A stretch of 64,000 bases of DNA from CAWDVK01 sp963805715 (GTDB taxonomy: Bacteria; Actinomycetota; Actinomycetes; Streptosporangiales; Streptosporangiaceae), in contig CAWDVK010000009.1 in assembly GCA_963805715.1 (NCBI GenBank), forward strand, positions 310,001-374,000, written 5' to 3'. The first letter of the stretch is position 1, and every line of letters starts with the position of its first letter. Position numbers and translations under genes: made by a program. The notes beneath the pieces were generated by a model. That model ran no database searches. It was not told the DNA's origin and saw nothing but the letters and a program-made list of their open reading frames with translations. Positions 17,032-26,329 of the stretch are shown here, piece after piece.

Positions 17032-19154
17032 GGCTCCGCGAGCAGCTCGCCAGGCGCCGTGCCGTCCGACCTGGCCGCCGCGGCGGCTTTCTCAGCCGGG
17101 GGCGCGTAGGACTGCATCGGGAAGTGACAGGCAGCCACGTGCCCGGGCCCGAACGAGCGCAGCTGCGGCTCTTCCTCGGCGCACTTTTCCTGCGCGAACG
17201 GGCACCTGGTCCGGAACCGGCAGCCCGACGGCGGGTTGACCGGACTGGGCAGCTCGCCCCGGATCCCGATCTCCTTCCTGGCCCTGGCCGCCGCCGGCTC
17301 GGGGATCGGGATGGTGTCGATCAGGCCGGCCGTGTACGGGTGCGCGGCGTGGTGGTAGATATCCTCGCCGGAGCCCATCTCGACCAGCTTGCCCAGGTAC
17401 ATCACGCCGATCTTGCTGGCCATGTACTTGACCACCGCCATGTCGTGCGAGATGACGATGAAGGTCAGCCCGTGGTCGGTCTGCAGCCGCTTCATCAGGT
17501 TCAGCACCTGCGCCCGGATGGACACGTCCAGCGCGCTGACTGGCTCGTCGGCGACGATCACCCGCGGGTTCAGGGTCAGGGCCCTGGCCAGGCCGATCCG
17601 CTGCCGCTGGCCGCCGGAGAACTCATGCGGGTAGCGCTCCACCGCGTTGCGCGGCAGCCCGACCTCGTCCAGCAGCTCGAAAACGCGCTTCTGCTGATCA
17701 TGCCTGCTGCCGATGCCCTGGATGGCCAGTGGCTCGCGGATGATCGCGCCGACGCGCATCCGCGGGTCCAGCGAGGAGTACGGGTCCTGGAACATGAGCT
17801 GCAGGTCACGCCGGTACTTGCGGAGCGTGCTGCCGTGCATGCCCACAACGTCGCGGCCGCCCAGCAGGACCTGGCCCGCGTTGGGGTGCTCCAGGCCGAC
17901 GACCACCTTGCCGATGGTGGTCTTGCCGCACCCGGACTCACCGACCAGGCCGAAGGTCTGGCCCGCGTCCACGCTGAAGGAGACGTCCGAGACCGCGTGC
18001 ACGGCACCCACCTTGCGCTGCATGATCGCGCCGGAGGTGATCGGGTATTCCTTGACCACGCCGAGCAGCTCCAGCAGCGGCGCGTCGGCCGCGGCGAGAT
18101 CCGCGTGCTCGAGGCCCGGCACCGGTGGCTCCCCCACCGCCAGCCGGCTCGCTCCGCGGCCGTTCGTGGCCTGCAGCGCGAGCGGCCCGTCGACCGGATG
18201 CCAGCAGGCGCACCGGTGCGCGATCGTCTCGCCCGACAGCGGCGGCTCTTCGGCGCGGCACTTGTCATCGGCCCGGCTGCACCGGGCCGCGAAGCGGCAC
18301 CCCTGCGGCAGGCTGGACAGGTCCGGCGGCAGGCCGGGTATGTTGGCCAGCCGCTTCGCGGCGTCCTGGTCCAGCCGCGGGATCGACGCCAGCAGCGCCT
18401 GGGTGTAGGGGTGGTGCATGTGGCTGAAGAGGGTGGAGGTGTCCGTTTCCTCGACCAGGCGGCCCGCGTACATGACGTTGACCCGGTCCGCGTGGCCGGC
18501 GATCACGCCCATGTCGTGGGTAATCAGCAGCATGGCCATGCCGAGCCGCGACTTCAGGTCGTCCAGCAGGGCCAGGATCTGGGCCTGAATGGTCACGTCC
18601 AGGGCCGTCGTCGGCTCGTCGGCGATGAGCAGCTTCGGCTCGCAGGACAGCGCCATCGCGATCATCACGCGCTGGCGCAGGCCGCCGGACAGCTGGTGCG
18701 GGTAATCCGAGAGGCGCTCGGTCGGCCTGGGCAGTCCCACCAGGCCGAGCACCTCGGCCGCCCGGTCCAGTGCCTCCTTCTTGCTGGCGCCGCGATGCAG
18801 CCGGACCGGCTCGGCGACCTGGTAGCCGATGGTCTTGGTCGGGTCGAGCGAGGTCAGCGGGTCCTGGAAGATCATCGCGATCTCGTTGCCGCGGATCCTG
18901 CGCAGCTCAGCATCGGGCAGCCCGGCCAGCTCCCGGCCGTCGAGCTTGATCGAGCCGTTCACGATGCTGCCGCCCGGCGGCAGCAGGCCCATAATCGACA
19001 ATCCGGTCATCGACTTGCCGCAGCCAGACTCGCCGACCAGCCCCAGCGTTTCGCCGGGCTCGATGTGCAGGTCAACGTTGCCGACGGCCTGCACGACCGA
19101 CTTGGTCAGCTGGATATGGGTGGACAGGTCCTTGATGTCGATGACGGGCGCCAT
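17028..19154 (-). CDS. Fused DppD-DppF ABC ATPase
   Basis: 708 residues containing two complete peptide-transporter ATPase domains in one chain. N-terminal half: Walker A GESGCGKSM, signature LSGGLRQRVMIAMAL, Walker B LLIADEPTTALD and cysteine cluster CRFAARCSRADDKC. C-terminal half starts near residue 360: Walker A GESGCGKTT, signature FSGGQRQRIGLARAL, Walker B VIVADEPVSALD and cluster CRFRTRCPFAQEKC. The fused form replaces separate DppD and DppF proteins. Alanine-rich tail at the end. It is preceded by the dppC-like gene (47-bp gap). Confidence 0.93.
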   Translation of the reverse strand: MAPVIDIKDLSTHIQLTKSVVQAVGNVDLHIEPGETLGLVGESGCGKSMTGLSIMGLLPPGGSIVNGSIKLDGRELAGLPDAELRRIRGNEIAMIFQDPLTSLDPTKTIGYQVAEPVRLHRGASKKEALDRAAEVLGLVGLPRPTERLSDYPHQLSGGLRQRVMIAMALSCEPKLLIADEPTTALDVTIQAQILALLDDLKSRLGMAMLLITHDMGVIAGHADRVNVMYAGRLVEETDTSTLFSHMHHPYTQALLASIPRLDQDAAKRLANIPGLPPDLSSLPQGCRFAARCSRADDKCRAEEPPLSGETIAHRCACWHPVDGPLALQATNGRGASRLAVGEPPVPGLEHADLAAADAPLLELLGVVKEYPITSGAIMQRKVGAVHAVSDVSFSVDAGQTFGLVGESGCGKTTIGKVVVGLEHPNAGQVLLGGRDVVGMHGSTLRKYRRDLQLMFQDPYSSLDPRMRVGAIIREPLAIQGIGSRHDQQKRVFELLDEVGLPRNAVERYPHEFSGGQRQRIGLARALTLNPRVIVADEPVSALDVSIRAQVLNLMKRLQTDHGLTFIVISHDMAVVKYMASKIGVMYLGKLVEMGSGEDIYHHAAHPYTAGLIDTIPIPEPAAARARKEIGIRGELPSPVNPPSGCRFRTRCPFAQEKCAEEEPQLRSFGPGHVAACHFPMQSYAPPAEKAAAAARSDGTAPGELLAEP

Positions 19155-19201
19155 CCGGGGAAACTCCTCAGCTCAGTGATGGTGATCGGGGCGACGTGGC
19201 G

Positions 19202-20122
19202 TCACCGGCGCCGCAGGCGGACGTCCAGCGAGTCGCGGAGCGCATCGCCGATCAGGTTGCAGGCCATGACGACCAGCACGATGCAGGCGCCGACCGGGTA
19301 GATCAGCCACCAGTACCCGTCCAGCATGTACGTCGTGCCGTTGGACAGCATGTCGCCCCAGTCCTGATGCGGGTAGTGCAGGCCGTAACCCAGGAACCCG
19401 ACGTAGGACACCGCGAGGATCGCGTCGGCGACCTGGAACGTCACGTTGACGATGATGGTGCCCAGCGCGTTCGGGATCAGGTGCCGGTTAATCAGCCGCC
19501 AGCGGCCTGCCCCGGCGACCTTGGCGGCGGAGACGAAATCTCGCACCCGGAGCGTGAGCACCTCGCCGCGGACCAGCCTGGCTGGTACCAGCCAGGTGAA
19601 GGCGCCGATGATCAGGCTCAGGGACAGCACGGTCGAGCCGTACCGGACGGCCACGATCAGCACGACGAACAGGAACGGGATGGAGAGGAAGACGTCGACC
19701 ACGCGCATCATGGCCCCGTCCAGGACGCCCCCGGCCAGCCCGGAGATCGCGCCGAAGAGGGTGCCGATGACGATGGCGATGAACGCGGCGAAGAACCCGA
19801 CCTCCAGCGCCGCCTGGCCGCCGGTCATCAGCAGGCCAAGCTCGTCAAAGCCCTGGCCATCTGTGCCGAGCGGGTGACCCGGCGAGCCCGGCGGCAGGTT
19901 CACGGCCTGCAGGTTGCTGTTGAGGACGTCCGAGTGGTAGACGAGCGGGCCCGCGAAGCAGAACAGCACGAAGAACACCAGGATGGCCAGGCCCGCGACC
20001 GCCAGCTTGTTACGGGAGAACTCGCGTACCGCCAGCCGCCAGCCGCTCTGGACCTGGCCGACCTCGCCGCCCTCGGGGGCTCGCTGGATGTCGAGCGGCG
20101 GGAGTGATTGAACGTGTGCCAT
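19202..20122 (-). CDS. Peptide-type ABC permease (DppC type)
   Basis: About 306 residues from ATG 20122 (AGGAG 6 nt upstream); the frame is open further upstream but without signal. First helix KLAVAGLAILVFFVLFCFAG, DppC segment GTDGQGFDELGLLMTGGQAALE and EAA loop LTLRVRDFVSAAKVAGAGRW. Typical end DALRDSLDVRLRRR. Only one C-type permease is present in this operon beside two B-type permeases. Confidence 0.9.
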   Translation of the reverse strand: MAHVQSLPPLDIQRAPEGGEVGQVQSGWRLAVREFSRNKLAVAGLAILVFFVLFCFAGPLVYHSDVLNSNLQAVNLPPGSPGHPLGTDGQGFDELGLLMTGGQAALEVGFFAAFIAIVIGTLFGAISGLAGGVLDGAMMRVVDVFLSIPFLFVVLIVAVRYGSTVLSLSLIIGAFTWLVPARLVRGEVLTLRVRDFVSAAKVAGAGRWRLINRHLIPNALGTIIVNVTFQVADAILAVSYVGFLGYGLHYPHQDWGDMLSNGTTYMLDGYWWLIYPVGACIVLVVMACNLIGDALRDSLDVRLRRR

Positions 20123-20156
20123 TGCTGTCTCCTGGGATCGAGCCTGTGCGAGCCGG

Positions 20157-21104
20157 TCAGGCGAGCCGGATACGAGGGTCGGCAATAGTCAGCGACATGT
20201 CAGCAACGAGGTTGCCGACAACCGTGAGGACCGCGCCGAGCAGCGTGTACGCGAGCAGCACGTTGTAGTCCTCGGTGTTCAGGCTGCTGAAGAACAGCAG
20301 CCCGAGGCCCTGGTAATTGAAGAGAGTCTCGGTGATCAGGTTGCCCGCCAGCAGCACCGGGATGGACAGGCCGATCAGCGTGATCATCGGCAGGCAGGCG
20401 TTGCGCAGCAGGTGGCGCCAGAGCACCAGCCGCTCCGGCAGCCCTTTCGCCCGCGCGGCCTTGATGTAGTCCTGCGCGAGGGTGTCCATCGCGGTCGAGC
20501 GCATGTACCGGGAGAAGGAGGCCACCGTTATGAAAACCAGGGTGGCGATCGGCAGCGTCATGTCATGCCAGTCCGTCATCACCGCCCACAGCAACGTCGA
20601 CTGGCTGGCCTCGAAGCCGAAGATGGGGAATGTCAGCGCGAACACCTGGATCAGGATCAGGCCCAGGAAGAACACCGGCATCGCGTAAACGGTGAACGCC
20701 GCGGCGGTGAGCGTGTAGTCGCCGATGGTGTTGCGGCGGACCGCCTGGAAGATCCCGAGCGGGATCGCGATGACCACCGCGATCAGCAGCGAAATGCCGG
20801 ACAGGTAGAGGCTGCGTGCCCATCGCTCGCCGAACAGCGCGGTGACGCTCTGGTTGACCTTGTAGGAATAGCCGAGGTTGCCGTGCACCAGCCCGTTCAT
20901 GTAATGCAGGTACTGAGCGAACCAGGGCCGGTCGAATCCGTTCGCCTTGTCCCACGCCGCGATGGCCACCCTGTTCGCCTTCACGCCCAGGACGACAATG
21001 GCGGGCGACGGGAAGATCACGTGCAGCAAGGCGAAGATGAAGATCGAGACGCCAACGACGACCACGATGGAGATCGCGATCCGGCGGAGCAGATAGGTAG
21101 TCAC
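20157..21104 (-). CDS. Peptide-type ABC permease (DppB type)
   Basis: 315 residues, six transmembrane segments, HGNLGYSYKVNQSVTALF in the periplasmic/external loop, EAA loop (MDTLAQDYIKAARAKGLPERL, split), end LTIADPRIRLA. First permease after the binding protein, and paralogue of the product of 16084-17031. Separated from the binding-protein gene by the 18-bp hairpin at 21155-21193. Confidence 0.9.
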   Translation of the reverse strand: MTTYLLRRIAISIVVVVGVSIFIFALLHVIFPSPAIVVLGVKANRVAIAAWDKANGFDRPWFAQYLHYMNGLVHGNLGYSYKVNQSVTALFGERWARSLYLSGISLLIAVVIAIPLGIFQAVRRNTIGDYTLTAAAFTVYAMPVFFLGLILIQVFALTFPIFGFEASQSTLLWAVMTDWHDMTLPIATLVFITVASFSRYMRSTAMDTLAQDYIKAARAKGLPERLVLWRHLLRNACLPMITLIGLSIPVLLAGNLITETLFNYQGLGLLFFSSLNTEDYNVLLAYTLLGAVLTVVGNLVADMSLTIADPRIRLA

Positions 21105-21154
21105 AGCCGCGGTCCCTTCCCGCTATGCCGTCGTCGCTTGAGCAAAGGTCCGTG

Positions 21155-21193
21155 CTCTCCTGGCCTCCGGTGTATCACCGGAGGCCAGGAGAG
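21155..21193 (-). terminator. Perfect 18-bp hairpin after the binding-protein gene
   Basis: CTCTCCTGGCCTCCGGTG (21155-21172) pairs exactly with CACCGGAGGCCAGGAGAG (21176-21193) around a 3-nt TAT loop, between the binding-protein stop and the first permease start. There is no T-run, so differential expression by partial termination or 3'-end protection is likely. Confidence 0.75.
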
Positions 21194-21257
21194 TCTAGCC
21201 GGGCATCGGGGCAGCGCCTTCAGGTCGGCGGCCGGCGCCGCCCCGACGCGGATGTGC

Positions 21258-23141
21258 TTACTTCGTGGAGTACCAGAACTCCGGCTGTGCGTAGTACTGC
21301 GTCAGGCTCGCGAACGAGTTCGGCTCGCCGGAGATGCTGGTCTTCCAGGCCCAGACGTAGTCCGGGTTCGGCTCGAACAGCACGGGCTGGCTGGTCGTGA
21401 GGTATGACGCCTCGGACTTGACAGCATCCGGGTTGCTGCTGGAGATCGAGGCCTGGATCAGCGTGTCCGCCGTCGGGTCGCTGTAGTCACCGATCTGGCC
21501 AGAACCGCCGGTGTTGAACAGCCCGAAGGTGGTGGGGTAGGTGGAGTCGGTCTCGCCGCCGAAGTCCATCATCGCCCACTTGTTGACGTTCGCCGGCGCG
21601 GCCGGGTCGATGTAGTTGGAGATCATGTAGTCGAAGTTGCTGGTCGACAGGGTGATGTTGATGCCGGCCTGCTTCGCCTTGGAGGCCAGGTCGGTCATCT
21701 GCTCGCCGATGATCGCCGGGGTCGTGCTGTAGATCAGGTTGAACGACAGCGGGGTGCCAGCGGGAATGCCGGCGCCGCACTCGCTCGAGCTAGATCCGGC
21801 CTTGGAGCAGGTGTCCGTGCCGCCGGCGTTCACCGTCCAGCCGTGCGCCTTCAGCAGGTTCTCCGCGGAGGACACGCTGAACGGGTACGGGTCGGTCGAG
21901 GCGTTCGAGGGCAGGAACGGGCTCTGCGGATAGGCCGGCACCGGCCCGTAGGCCGCGCCGCCCGCGCCGTCGAAGAACGCCTTGATGTAGCCCTGCTGGT
22001 CCTCCAGGTGCGACATCACCTGCCGGAAGTACAGCTGGTTGGCGATCGCGTCGAAGTGACCGGTCGTGTCCTTGAAGTTGTAGTTCGCGAACGTCATGCC
22101 GAAGTCGGGAATCCCGAAGACGTTGTAGCCGGAGGCCTTCACGGACGGGATCTGCGGCACGTCGGTCTGCGGGATGTAGGCGACGTCGATGGAGCCAGCC
22201 TTCACCGCGTTGAACTCGGCGGTGTCGGAGGTGAACGGCACGGCCTGGAAGGTGGACGTCGGCGAGACGTGCGGGCCGCCGTAGCCGGTGTTGGGCACCA
22301 TCGTGTACGCGCCGGTGGTGGCGTTGAACGCCGACAGCTTGTACGGCCCGTCCACGACCTGCCACAGCGGGTTGCTGGCGTAGCTGGTGACGGCCTTGTT
22401 CTGGGCGGTCAGGAAATTGTAGATCTTGGTGGCGTTGGCCGGGTTGGTGAAGTCCAGAGTCGGGCCGCTGACCGATGCCTTCGCCCAGGTCGTCGGCATC
22501 GGGTTGACGGACGACAGGAGGTCCTCGGTGAACCAGGTCGGGTTGACCGCCGCCTTGAGGTTGAGCACCAGCGTGTCGCTGCCCTGGGTAGTCGCGCTGG
22601 TGACGTCAGCGGGGAAGTAGCCGGGCACGTAGGCCGACCAGTTGGCCGGGGACTCCGCGATCGCTGCCTTGATCTCCTCGATGGTGAACAGCACGTTCTG
22701 CGCCGTGACCGGGGTTCCGTTCGACCACTTCCAGCCGCTGTTCATCGTGATCGTGGCGGTCTTGTACCCGTTGGACCAGACCGGCTCCTTGGCCAGGCTC
22801 TCCGATGGCACGACCTCGGGCACGACGCCGTTGACGGTCCAGTACAGCGGCCGCCACATCAGGTCCTGGAAGGTGAAGGCGTTGAAGACCGAGTTGCTGC
22901 CTGATGAGTTGATCGGCAGGATCCAGTTCGGCGCGAAGCCCGGTCCCTCGGCCCAGGTGATTGTGGTCGCGTGCACCGTGCCGCTGGCAGCGGGGATACT
23001 GCCCAGCCCGCCAGGAATGGTGGTGCCGCTAGACGAGCCGGAACTGCTGCTGCTCGAGCTGCCGCCGCAGGCGGCCAGGGCGGTTGCGCCCACGGCGGCG
23101 AGCACCGCCATCTTCGTGCCCGTTCGGGCAAATCTCATCAT
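21258..23141 (-). CDS. Family 5 extracellular solute-binding lipoprotein
   Basis: About 627 residues from ATG 23141 (AGGAGG 4 nt upstream; a second ATG follows immediately at 23138, at better spacing). Basic start, hydrophobic signal and lipobox LAACGG, Ser-rich linker, then SBP_bac_5 features: VWSNGYKTATITMNSGWKWSNG, DGPYKLSAFN, and a C-terminal NPDYVWAWK. Receptor for the second peptide-type transporter. Ligand not predictable. Confidence 0.9.
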   Translation of the reverse strand: MMRFARTGTKMAVLAAVGATALAACGGSSSSSSSGSSSGTTIPGGLGSIPAASGTVHATTITWAEGPGFAPNWILPINSSGSNSVFNAFTFQDLMWRPLYWTVNGVVPEVVPSESLAKEPVWSNGYKTATITMNSGWKWSNGTPVTAQNVLFTIEEIKAAIAESPANWSAYVPGYFPADVTSATTQGSDTLVLNLKAAVNPTWFTEDLLSSVNPMPTTWAKASVSGPTLDFTNPANATKIYNFLTAQNKAVTSYASNPLWQVVDGPYKLSAFNATTGAYTMVPNTGYGGPHVSPTSTFQAVPFTSDTAEFNAVKAGSIDVAYIPQTDVPQIPSVKASGYNVFGIPDFGMTFANYNFKDTTGHFDAIANQLYFRQVMSHLEDQQGYIKAFFDGAGGAAYGPVPAYPQSPFLPSNASTDPYPFSVSSAENLLKAHGWTVNAGGTDTCSKAGSSSSECGAGIPAGTPLSFNLIYSTTPAIIGEQMTDLASKAKQAGINITLSTSNFDYMISNYIDPAAPANVNKWAMMDFGGETDSTYPTTFGLFNTGGSGQIGDYSDPTADTLIQASISSSNPDAVKSEASYLTTSQPVLFEPNPDYVWAWKTSISGEPNSFASLTQYYAQPEFWYSTK

Positions 23142-23604
23142 CTGTCCTCCTGGCTGATGTGACGACGGGCGGGCGCCCGGCGCGCCGGGCTCCTGCCTTC
23201 GCCCCTGAATTTCCGCAGTCGAGACATGGCTCGCCGCCTTCTGTTGTGGAACCCACCGGCTGTCGGGAGCCCTGCCAGGCCGAATGACCGGCACACGGCG
23301 GGGGCGGGGCTCACGGGTCAGCCGAAGCGTATGTTCAGTTACGTAGCGATCCCAGGCCAAACTTGTCACGATTTGTTATCGATGCCGTCGCGACTTGTCC
23401 ACTACCCCTCGATCTTGGGGAGAGGATATGCGGACTTCAGAGCAGTTGCAGCCACTAACCGCGCACAGCCCATGAGATGGTGATGAGCCCAGGTCAGAGC
23501 CGGTGCAGGCAGCAGCTTGCCGGTCGGCAGCCCGGCAAAAAGCGAGTTCCGGACAGCATCGGCGCGACCCTGCCATAGGACCGAAAACGGAGGGCTGCCC
23601 GGCG
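23142..23604 (-). other. 463-bp non-coding stretch upstream of the second transporter operon
   Basis: No convincing gene on either strand. The right half contains the only AT-richer patch; on the minus strand GTGACA (23369-23364) and TACGTA (23345-23340) with an 18-nt spacer could be a weak promoter giving a leader of about 190 nt before the binding-protein gene. The rest, including the 3' flank of fabI, shows no strong hairpin that I can see. Confidence 0.35.
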
Positions 23605-24369
23605 TCAGGCTCCGACCGCGTGCACGCCGCCGTCGACGTGAACGATCTCGCCGGTCGTTGCCGGGAACCAGTCAGAGAGCAGGGCCACGCAGCCCCGCGC
23701 GGCCGGCTCGGCGTCCGACAGGTCCCAGCCGAGCGGCGCGCGGGCCGCCCAGACGCCCTCGAAGCTGTCGAAGCCCGGGATGCTGCGCGCGGCCATGGTC
23801 TTCAGCGGGCCAGCTGACACCAGGTTGACCCGGATCCCGTGACCGCCCAGATCCCTGGCCAGGTACCGGGCCGTCGACTCCAGCGCGGCCTTGGCCACGC
23901 CCATCCAGTCGTAGGACGGCCAGGCAACGGTCGCGTCGAAGTCCATCCCGACCACCGCTCCCCCTCCGGTCATCAGCGGCAGCGCGGCCACGGCGAGCGC
24001 CTTCAGCGAGTACGCCGACACCTGCACGGCAGTGGCGACGTCCTCCCAGGGCGTCTTCAGGAACTCGCCGCCCAGCGCAGAGGGGGGCGCGAACGCGATC
24101 GCGTGCACCACCCCGTCGAGGCCGTCCAGGTGCTCCGAGACCCGCTGCGCCAGCGAGTCCAGCTGCTCGGGGCTGGTCACGTCCAGCTCGATCACCGGCG
24201 GCGGGTCGGGCAGCCGTCTGGCGATCCGCTGGACCAGGCTCAGCCGGCCGAAGCCGGTCAGCACGACGGTCGCCCCTTCCTGCTGCGCGAGCCGCGCCAC
24301 GTGGAAGGCGATCGAGGCGTCGGTCAGCACCCCGGTGACCAGGATCCGCTTGCCGTCAAGGATGCCCAT
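23605..24369 (-). CDS. fabI: Enoyl-ACP reductase (NADH), FabI/InhA family
   Basis: Reduces trans-2-enoyl-ACP in the last step of the fatty-acid elongation cycle. 254 residues from ATG 24369. Atypical-SDR features of the family: start GILDGKRILVTGVLTDASIAFHVA, HAIAFAPPSALGG, the catalytic region GMDFDATVAWPSYDWMGVAKAALES (Tyr and Lys of the Y-x6-K motif), and substrate loop GPLKTMAARSIPGF, as in mycobacterial InhA. It follows fabG by 37 bp, an arrangement seen in mycobacteria and streptomycetes. Confidence 0.95.
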   Translation of the reverse strand: MGILDGKRILVTGVLTDASIAFHVARLAQQEGATVVLTGFGRLSLVQRIARRLPDPPPVIELDVTSPEQLDSLAQRVSEHLDGLDGVVHAIAFAPPSALGGEFLKTPWEDVATAVQVSAYSLKALAVAALPLMTGGGAVVGMDFDATVAWPSYDWMGVAKAALESTARYLARDLGGHGIRVNLVSAGPLKTMAARSIPGFDSFEGVWAARAPLGWDLSDAEPAARGCVALLSDWFPATTGEIVHVDGGVHAVGA

Positions 24370-24406
24370 CCGTACTGCCCTTCTGCTGACCGGTACCGGT
24401 ACCTGC

Positions 24407-25111
24407 TCAGTGGCCCATGCCGAGGCCGCCATCGACGGGCAGCACGGCGCCGGTGATGTAGCCCGCCTCGTCGCCGGCCAGGAAGGTCACCGCCGCCGCC
24501 ACCTCCTGCGCCGAGGCATACCGGCCAAGCGGCACGCCGGCCAGGATGGCCTGCTTCCTGTCCTCGGGCAGGGCGGCGGTCATGTCGGTGTCGACGAATC
24601 CGGGCGCGACCACGTTGACCGTGATGTTCCGGCTGCCGAGCTCGCGGGCGAGCGACCGGGCCAGGCCGATCAGGCCGGCCTTCGAGGCGGCGTAATTGGC
24701 CTGGCCGCCCGAGCCGAGCAGGCCGACCACGGAGGAGATGAAGATGATCCGGCCGCGGCGCAGCCGGATCATGCCGCGCACCGCGCGCCTGGCCACGCGG
24801 TAGGCACCGGTCAGGTTGGTGTCCAGCACAGCCGCGAAGTCGTCCTCGCTCATCAGCGCCAGCAGCTGGTCCCTGGTAATGCCGGCGTTGGCCACCAGGA
24901 CCTCGACCGGCCCGTGCGCGGCCTCGGCCACGCCGAAGGCCGCGTCGACCTGCGCGGCGTCGCGGACGTCGCAGCGGGCGACCGTGACGCCCCCGACCTC
25001 CTCGCCGGATCGTGAGGTGATCGTGACGGCGTCACCGCCCACCGCGAGCCGCTCCGCGATGGCCAGCCCGATGCCGCGGTTGCCGCCGGTCACGAGGACG
25101 GATCGAGCCAT
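24407..25111 (-). CDS. fabG: 3-oxoacyl-ACP reductase FabG
   Basis: Classical SDR of about 234 residues that reduces 3-ketoacyl-ACP with NADPH. Nucleotide-binding TGGNRGIGLAIAERLA, NAG motif VLVANAGITRD, catalytic Ser in IIFISSVVGLLG and YAASKAGLIG (Tyr, Lys), C-terminal GAVLPVDGGLGMGH. ATG 25111 lies about 10 nt after GGAGG; the in-frame GTG at 25123 is too close to that site. First gene of the fabG-fabI operon. Confidence 0.94.
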   Translation of the reverse strand: MARSVLVTGGNRGIGLAIAERLAVGGDAVTITSRSGEEVGGVTVARCDVRDAAQVDAAFGVAEAAHGPVEVLVANAGITRDQLLALMSEDDFAAVLDTNLTGAYRVARRAVRGMIRLRRGRIIFISSVVGLLGSGGQANYAASKAGLIGLARSLARELGSRNITVNVVAPGFVDTDMTAALPEDRKQAILAGVPLGRYASAQEVAAAVTFLAGDEAGYITGAVLPVDGGLGMGH

Positions 25112-25368
25112 CTGGTCTGACACCTCCGGTTGGACGCCGCGGACGGGTGCGAGCGTACAGGCAGGTGCCTGCGGCCGCCGGAGCCCGGGATAGGTTGCCG
25201 TAGGTGGAGCGGGGCCCAGCTGCCGAGGCCGGCCCGACCACGGCGACGCTGCCGCGCGAGTGGGGCGACTACTTCACCCGCGCCGCCATGCCGCCGCTGC
25301 GGGTGGCGGACTTCAACATGTCATCGGTCAGCCAGGCCAGCTGAGGCCGGCCGTCCCGAGGGGGCTCT

Positions 25369-25581
25369 CTAGGCGTCTTCCAGCCGGAAGCCGACCTTCA
25401 GGCTGACCTGAAAATGTGCCGGGCGGCCGTCGGTGATCTGGCCGCGGATCTCGCTCACCTCGAACCAGTCCAGGTGCCGCAGCGTCTGGGCGGCGCGCTC
25501 GAGCGCGCCGCGGATGGCCGGCTCGATGCCCTCCGGCGAGGTTCCGACGATCTCGGTGACGCGGTAGGTGCGATCGGTCAT
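25369..25581 (-). CDS. Dodecin (flavin-binding)
   Basis: Seventy-residue protein matching the dodecin family: MTDRTYRVTEIVGTSPEGIE at the start, the helix IRGALERAAQTLRHLDWFEV, and the strand segment GQITDGRPAHFQVSLKVGFRLE; the Trp in LDWFEV is the one that stacks on flavin in known dodecins. These proteins form dodecamers that store or buffer FMN/riboflavin or CoA-FMN. Strong SD (GGAGGA, 3 nt before ATG). Stand-alone gene. Confidence 0.92.
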   Translation of the reverse strand: MTDRTYRVTEIVGTSPEGIEPAIRGALERAAQTLRHLDWFEVSEIRGQITDGRPAHFQVSLKVGFRLEDA

Positions 25582-25794
25582 TTCTCCTCCAGGATGGACG
25601 GATGAATCCTGATATCCCTGCGTTGCAGCGCCGCGCCCGAGAAGTGCTTCCGGCCGCCGTCCTATAACTACTATGCCGGCGGCACCGGCCGGGAGCGAAC
25701 CCTCCGGGCCGGCCCTGCGGAGCGACAGCCGGCCGGGCGGCCGCAGACGGCTTCCCGTCTCGCGATGCTGGCAGGGTAGGCATACCTTAGAAGG

Positions 25795-26208
25795 GTGAGA
25801 GCAGTCCATCATCCGCGTCGTGACCGCCCGCAGCTGGTCACCGAGGCGCGGCCGTCACGGTCGGCGGATATCGCCTACCGCGAGCGCCGGTACCTGATCA
25901 TGATGGGCATCCGGCTGGTCTGCTTCCTGATCGCGGTCCTGCTGTTCGTCAACCACGCGGGCTGGCTGACGGCCATCCCGGCCGTCGGCGCGATCGCCAT
26001 CCCCTACTTCGCCGTGATCTTTGCCAACGGCGGTCGCGAGCCCAACGTGACCAGGGGTTTCCGGCCTTATGAGCCGAGGCTGCCAGCGCCGTCCGCGGGC
26101 CCGCCGCTCGTCCCGGCCAGGCCAGCCGCCGGCGAGCCCGGCGAGCCCGGCGATCCCGGCGATCCCGGCACACCGGGCAGCAGCGGAGCGCCTCCGCATA
26201 ACGCCTGA
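25795..26208 (+). CDS. DUF3099 family small membrane protein
   Basis: 137 residues from GTG 25795. The family core is clear: VTEARPSRSADIAYRERRYLIMMGIRLVCFLIAVLLF, then a second hydrophobic segment (LTAIPAVGAIAIPYFAVIFANGG, split) and PNVTRGFRPYEP. The C-terminus is Pro/Ala-rich with a short collagen-like run of Gly-x-Pro triplets (GEPGEPGDPGDPGTPG). No SD is obvious, and no later start would keep the conserved N-terminus. Function unknown; the family is confined to actinomycetes. Confidence 0.85.
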   Translation: MRAVHHPRRDRPQLVTEARPSRSADIAYRERRYLIMMGIRLVCFLIAVLLFVNHAGWLTAIPAVGAIAIPYFAVIFANGGREPNVTRGFRPYEPRLPAPSAGPPLVPARPAAGEPGEPGDPGDPGTPGSSGAPPHNA

Positions 26209-26292
26209 ACCGGTCCGCGCAAGCCGGGCCGAAAGGGATAGTCAGCGCCGGACTTGCCAGCCGACATGCCGAGATCGCCGCGTAATCCGGTC

Positions 26293-26324
26293 TTGACGCA
26301 CATGGGGCAGGTTCGGTGTAACAT
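26293..26324 (+). promoter_or_regulatory. Putative promoter of the small RNA
   Basis: TTGACG (26293-26298) and TAACAT (26319-26324) on the plus strand. The 20-nt spacer is longer than ideal, but the -10 fits TAnnnT and a start near 26330 would place the first C-loop hairpin at the 5' end of the transcript. Confidence 0.4.
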
Positions 26325-26329
26325 TCTTA

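Noticed and set aside
17124..19301. Long plus-strand frame of 725 codons
   Set aside because: Exactly antisense to the fused ABC ATPase; repetitive Arg/Gly/Leu composition and no domain.
25204..25345. 46-codon plus-strand frame divergent from fabG (contains REWGDYFTRAAMPPLR)
   Set aside because: No ribosome-binding site, no family I recognise; composition looks protein-like but evidence is too thin to call a gene.
26069..26208. Collagen-like secreted protein
   Set aside because: The Gly-x-Pro run is only about five triplets at the tail of a DUF3099 membrane protein.
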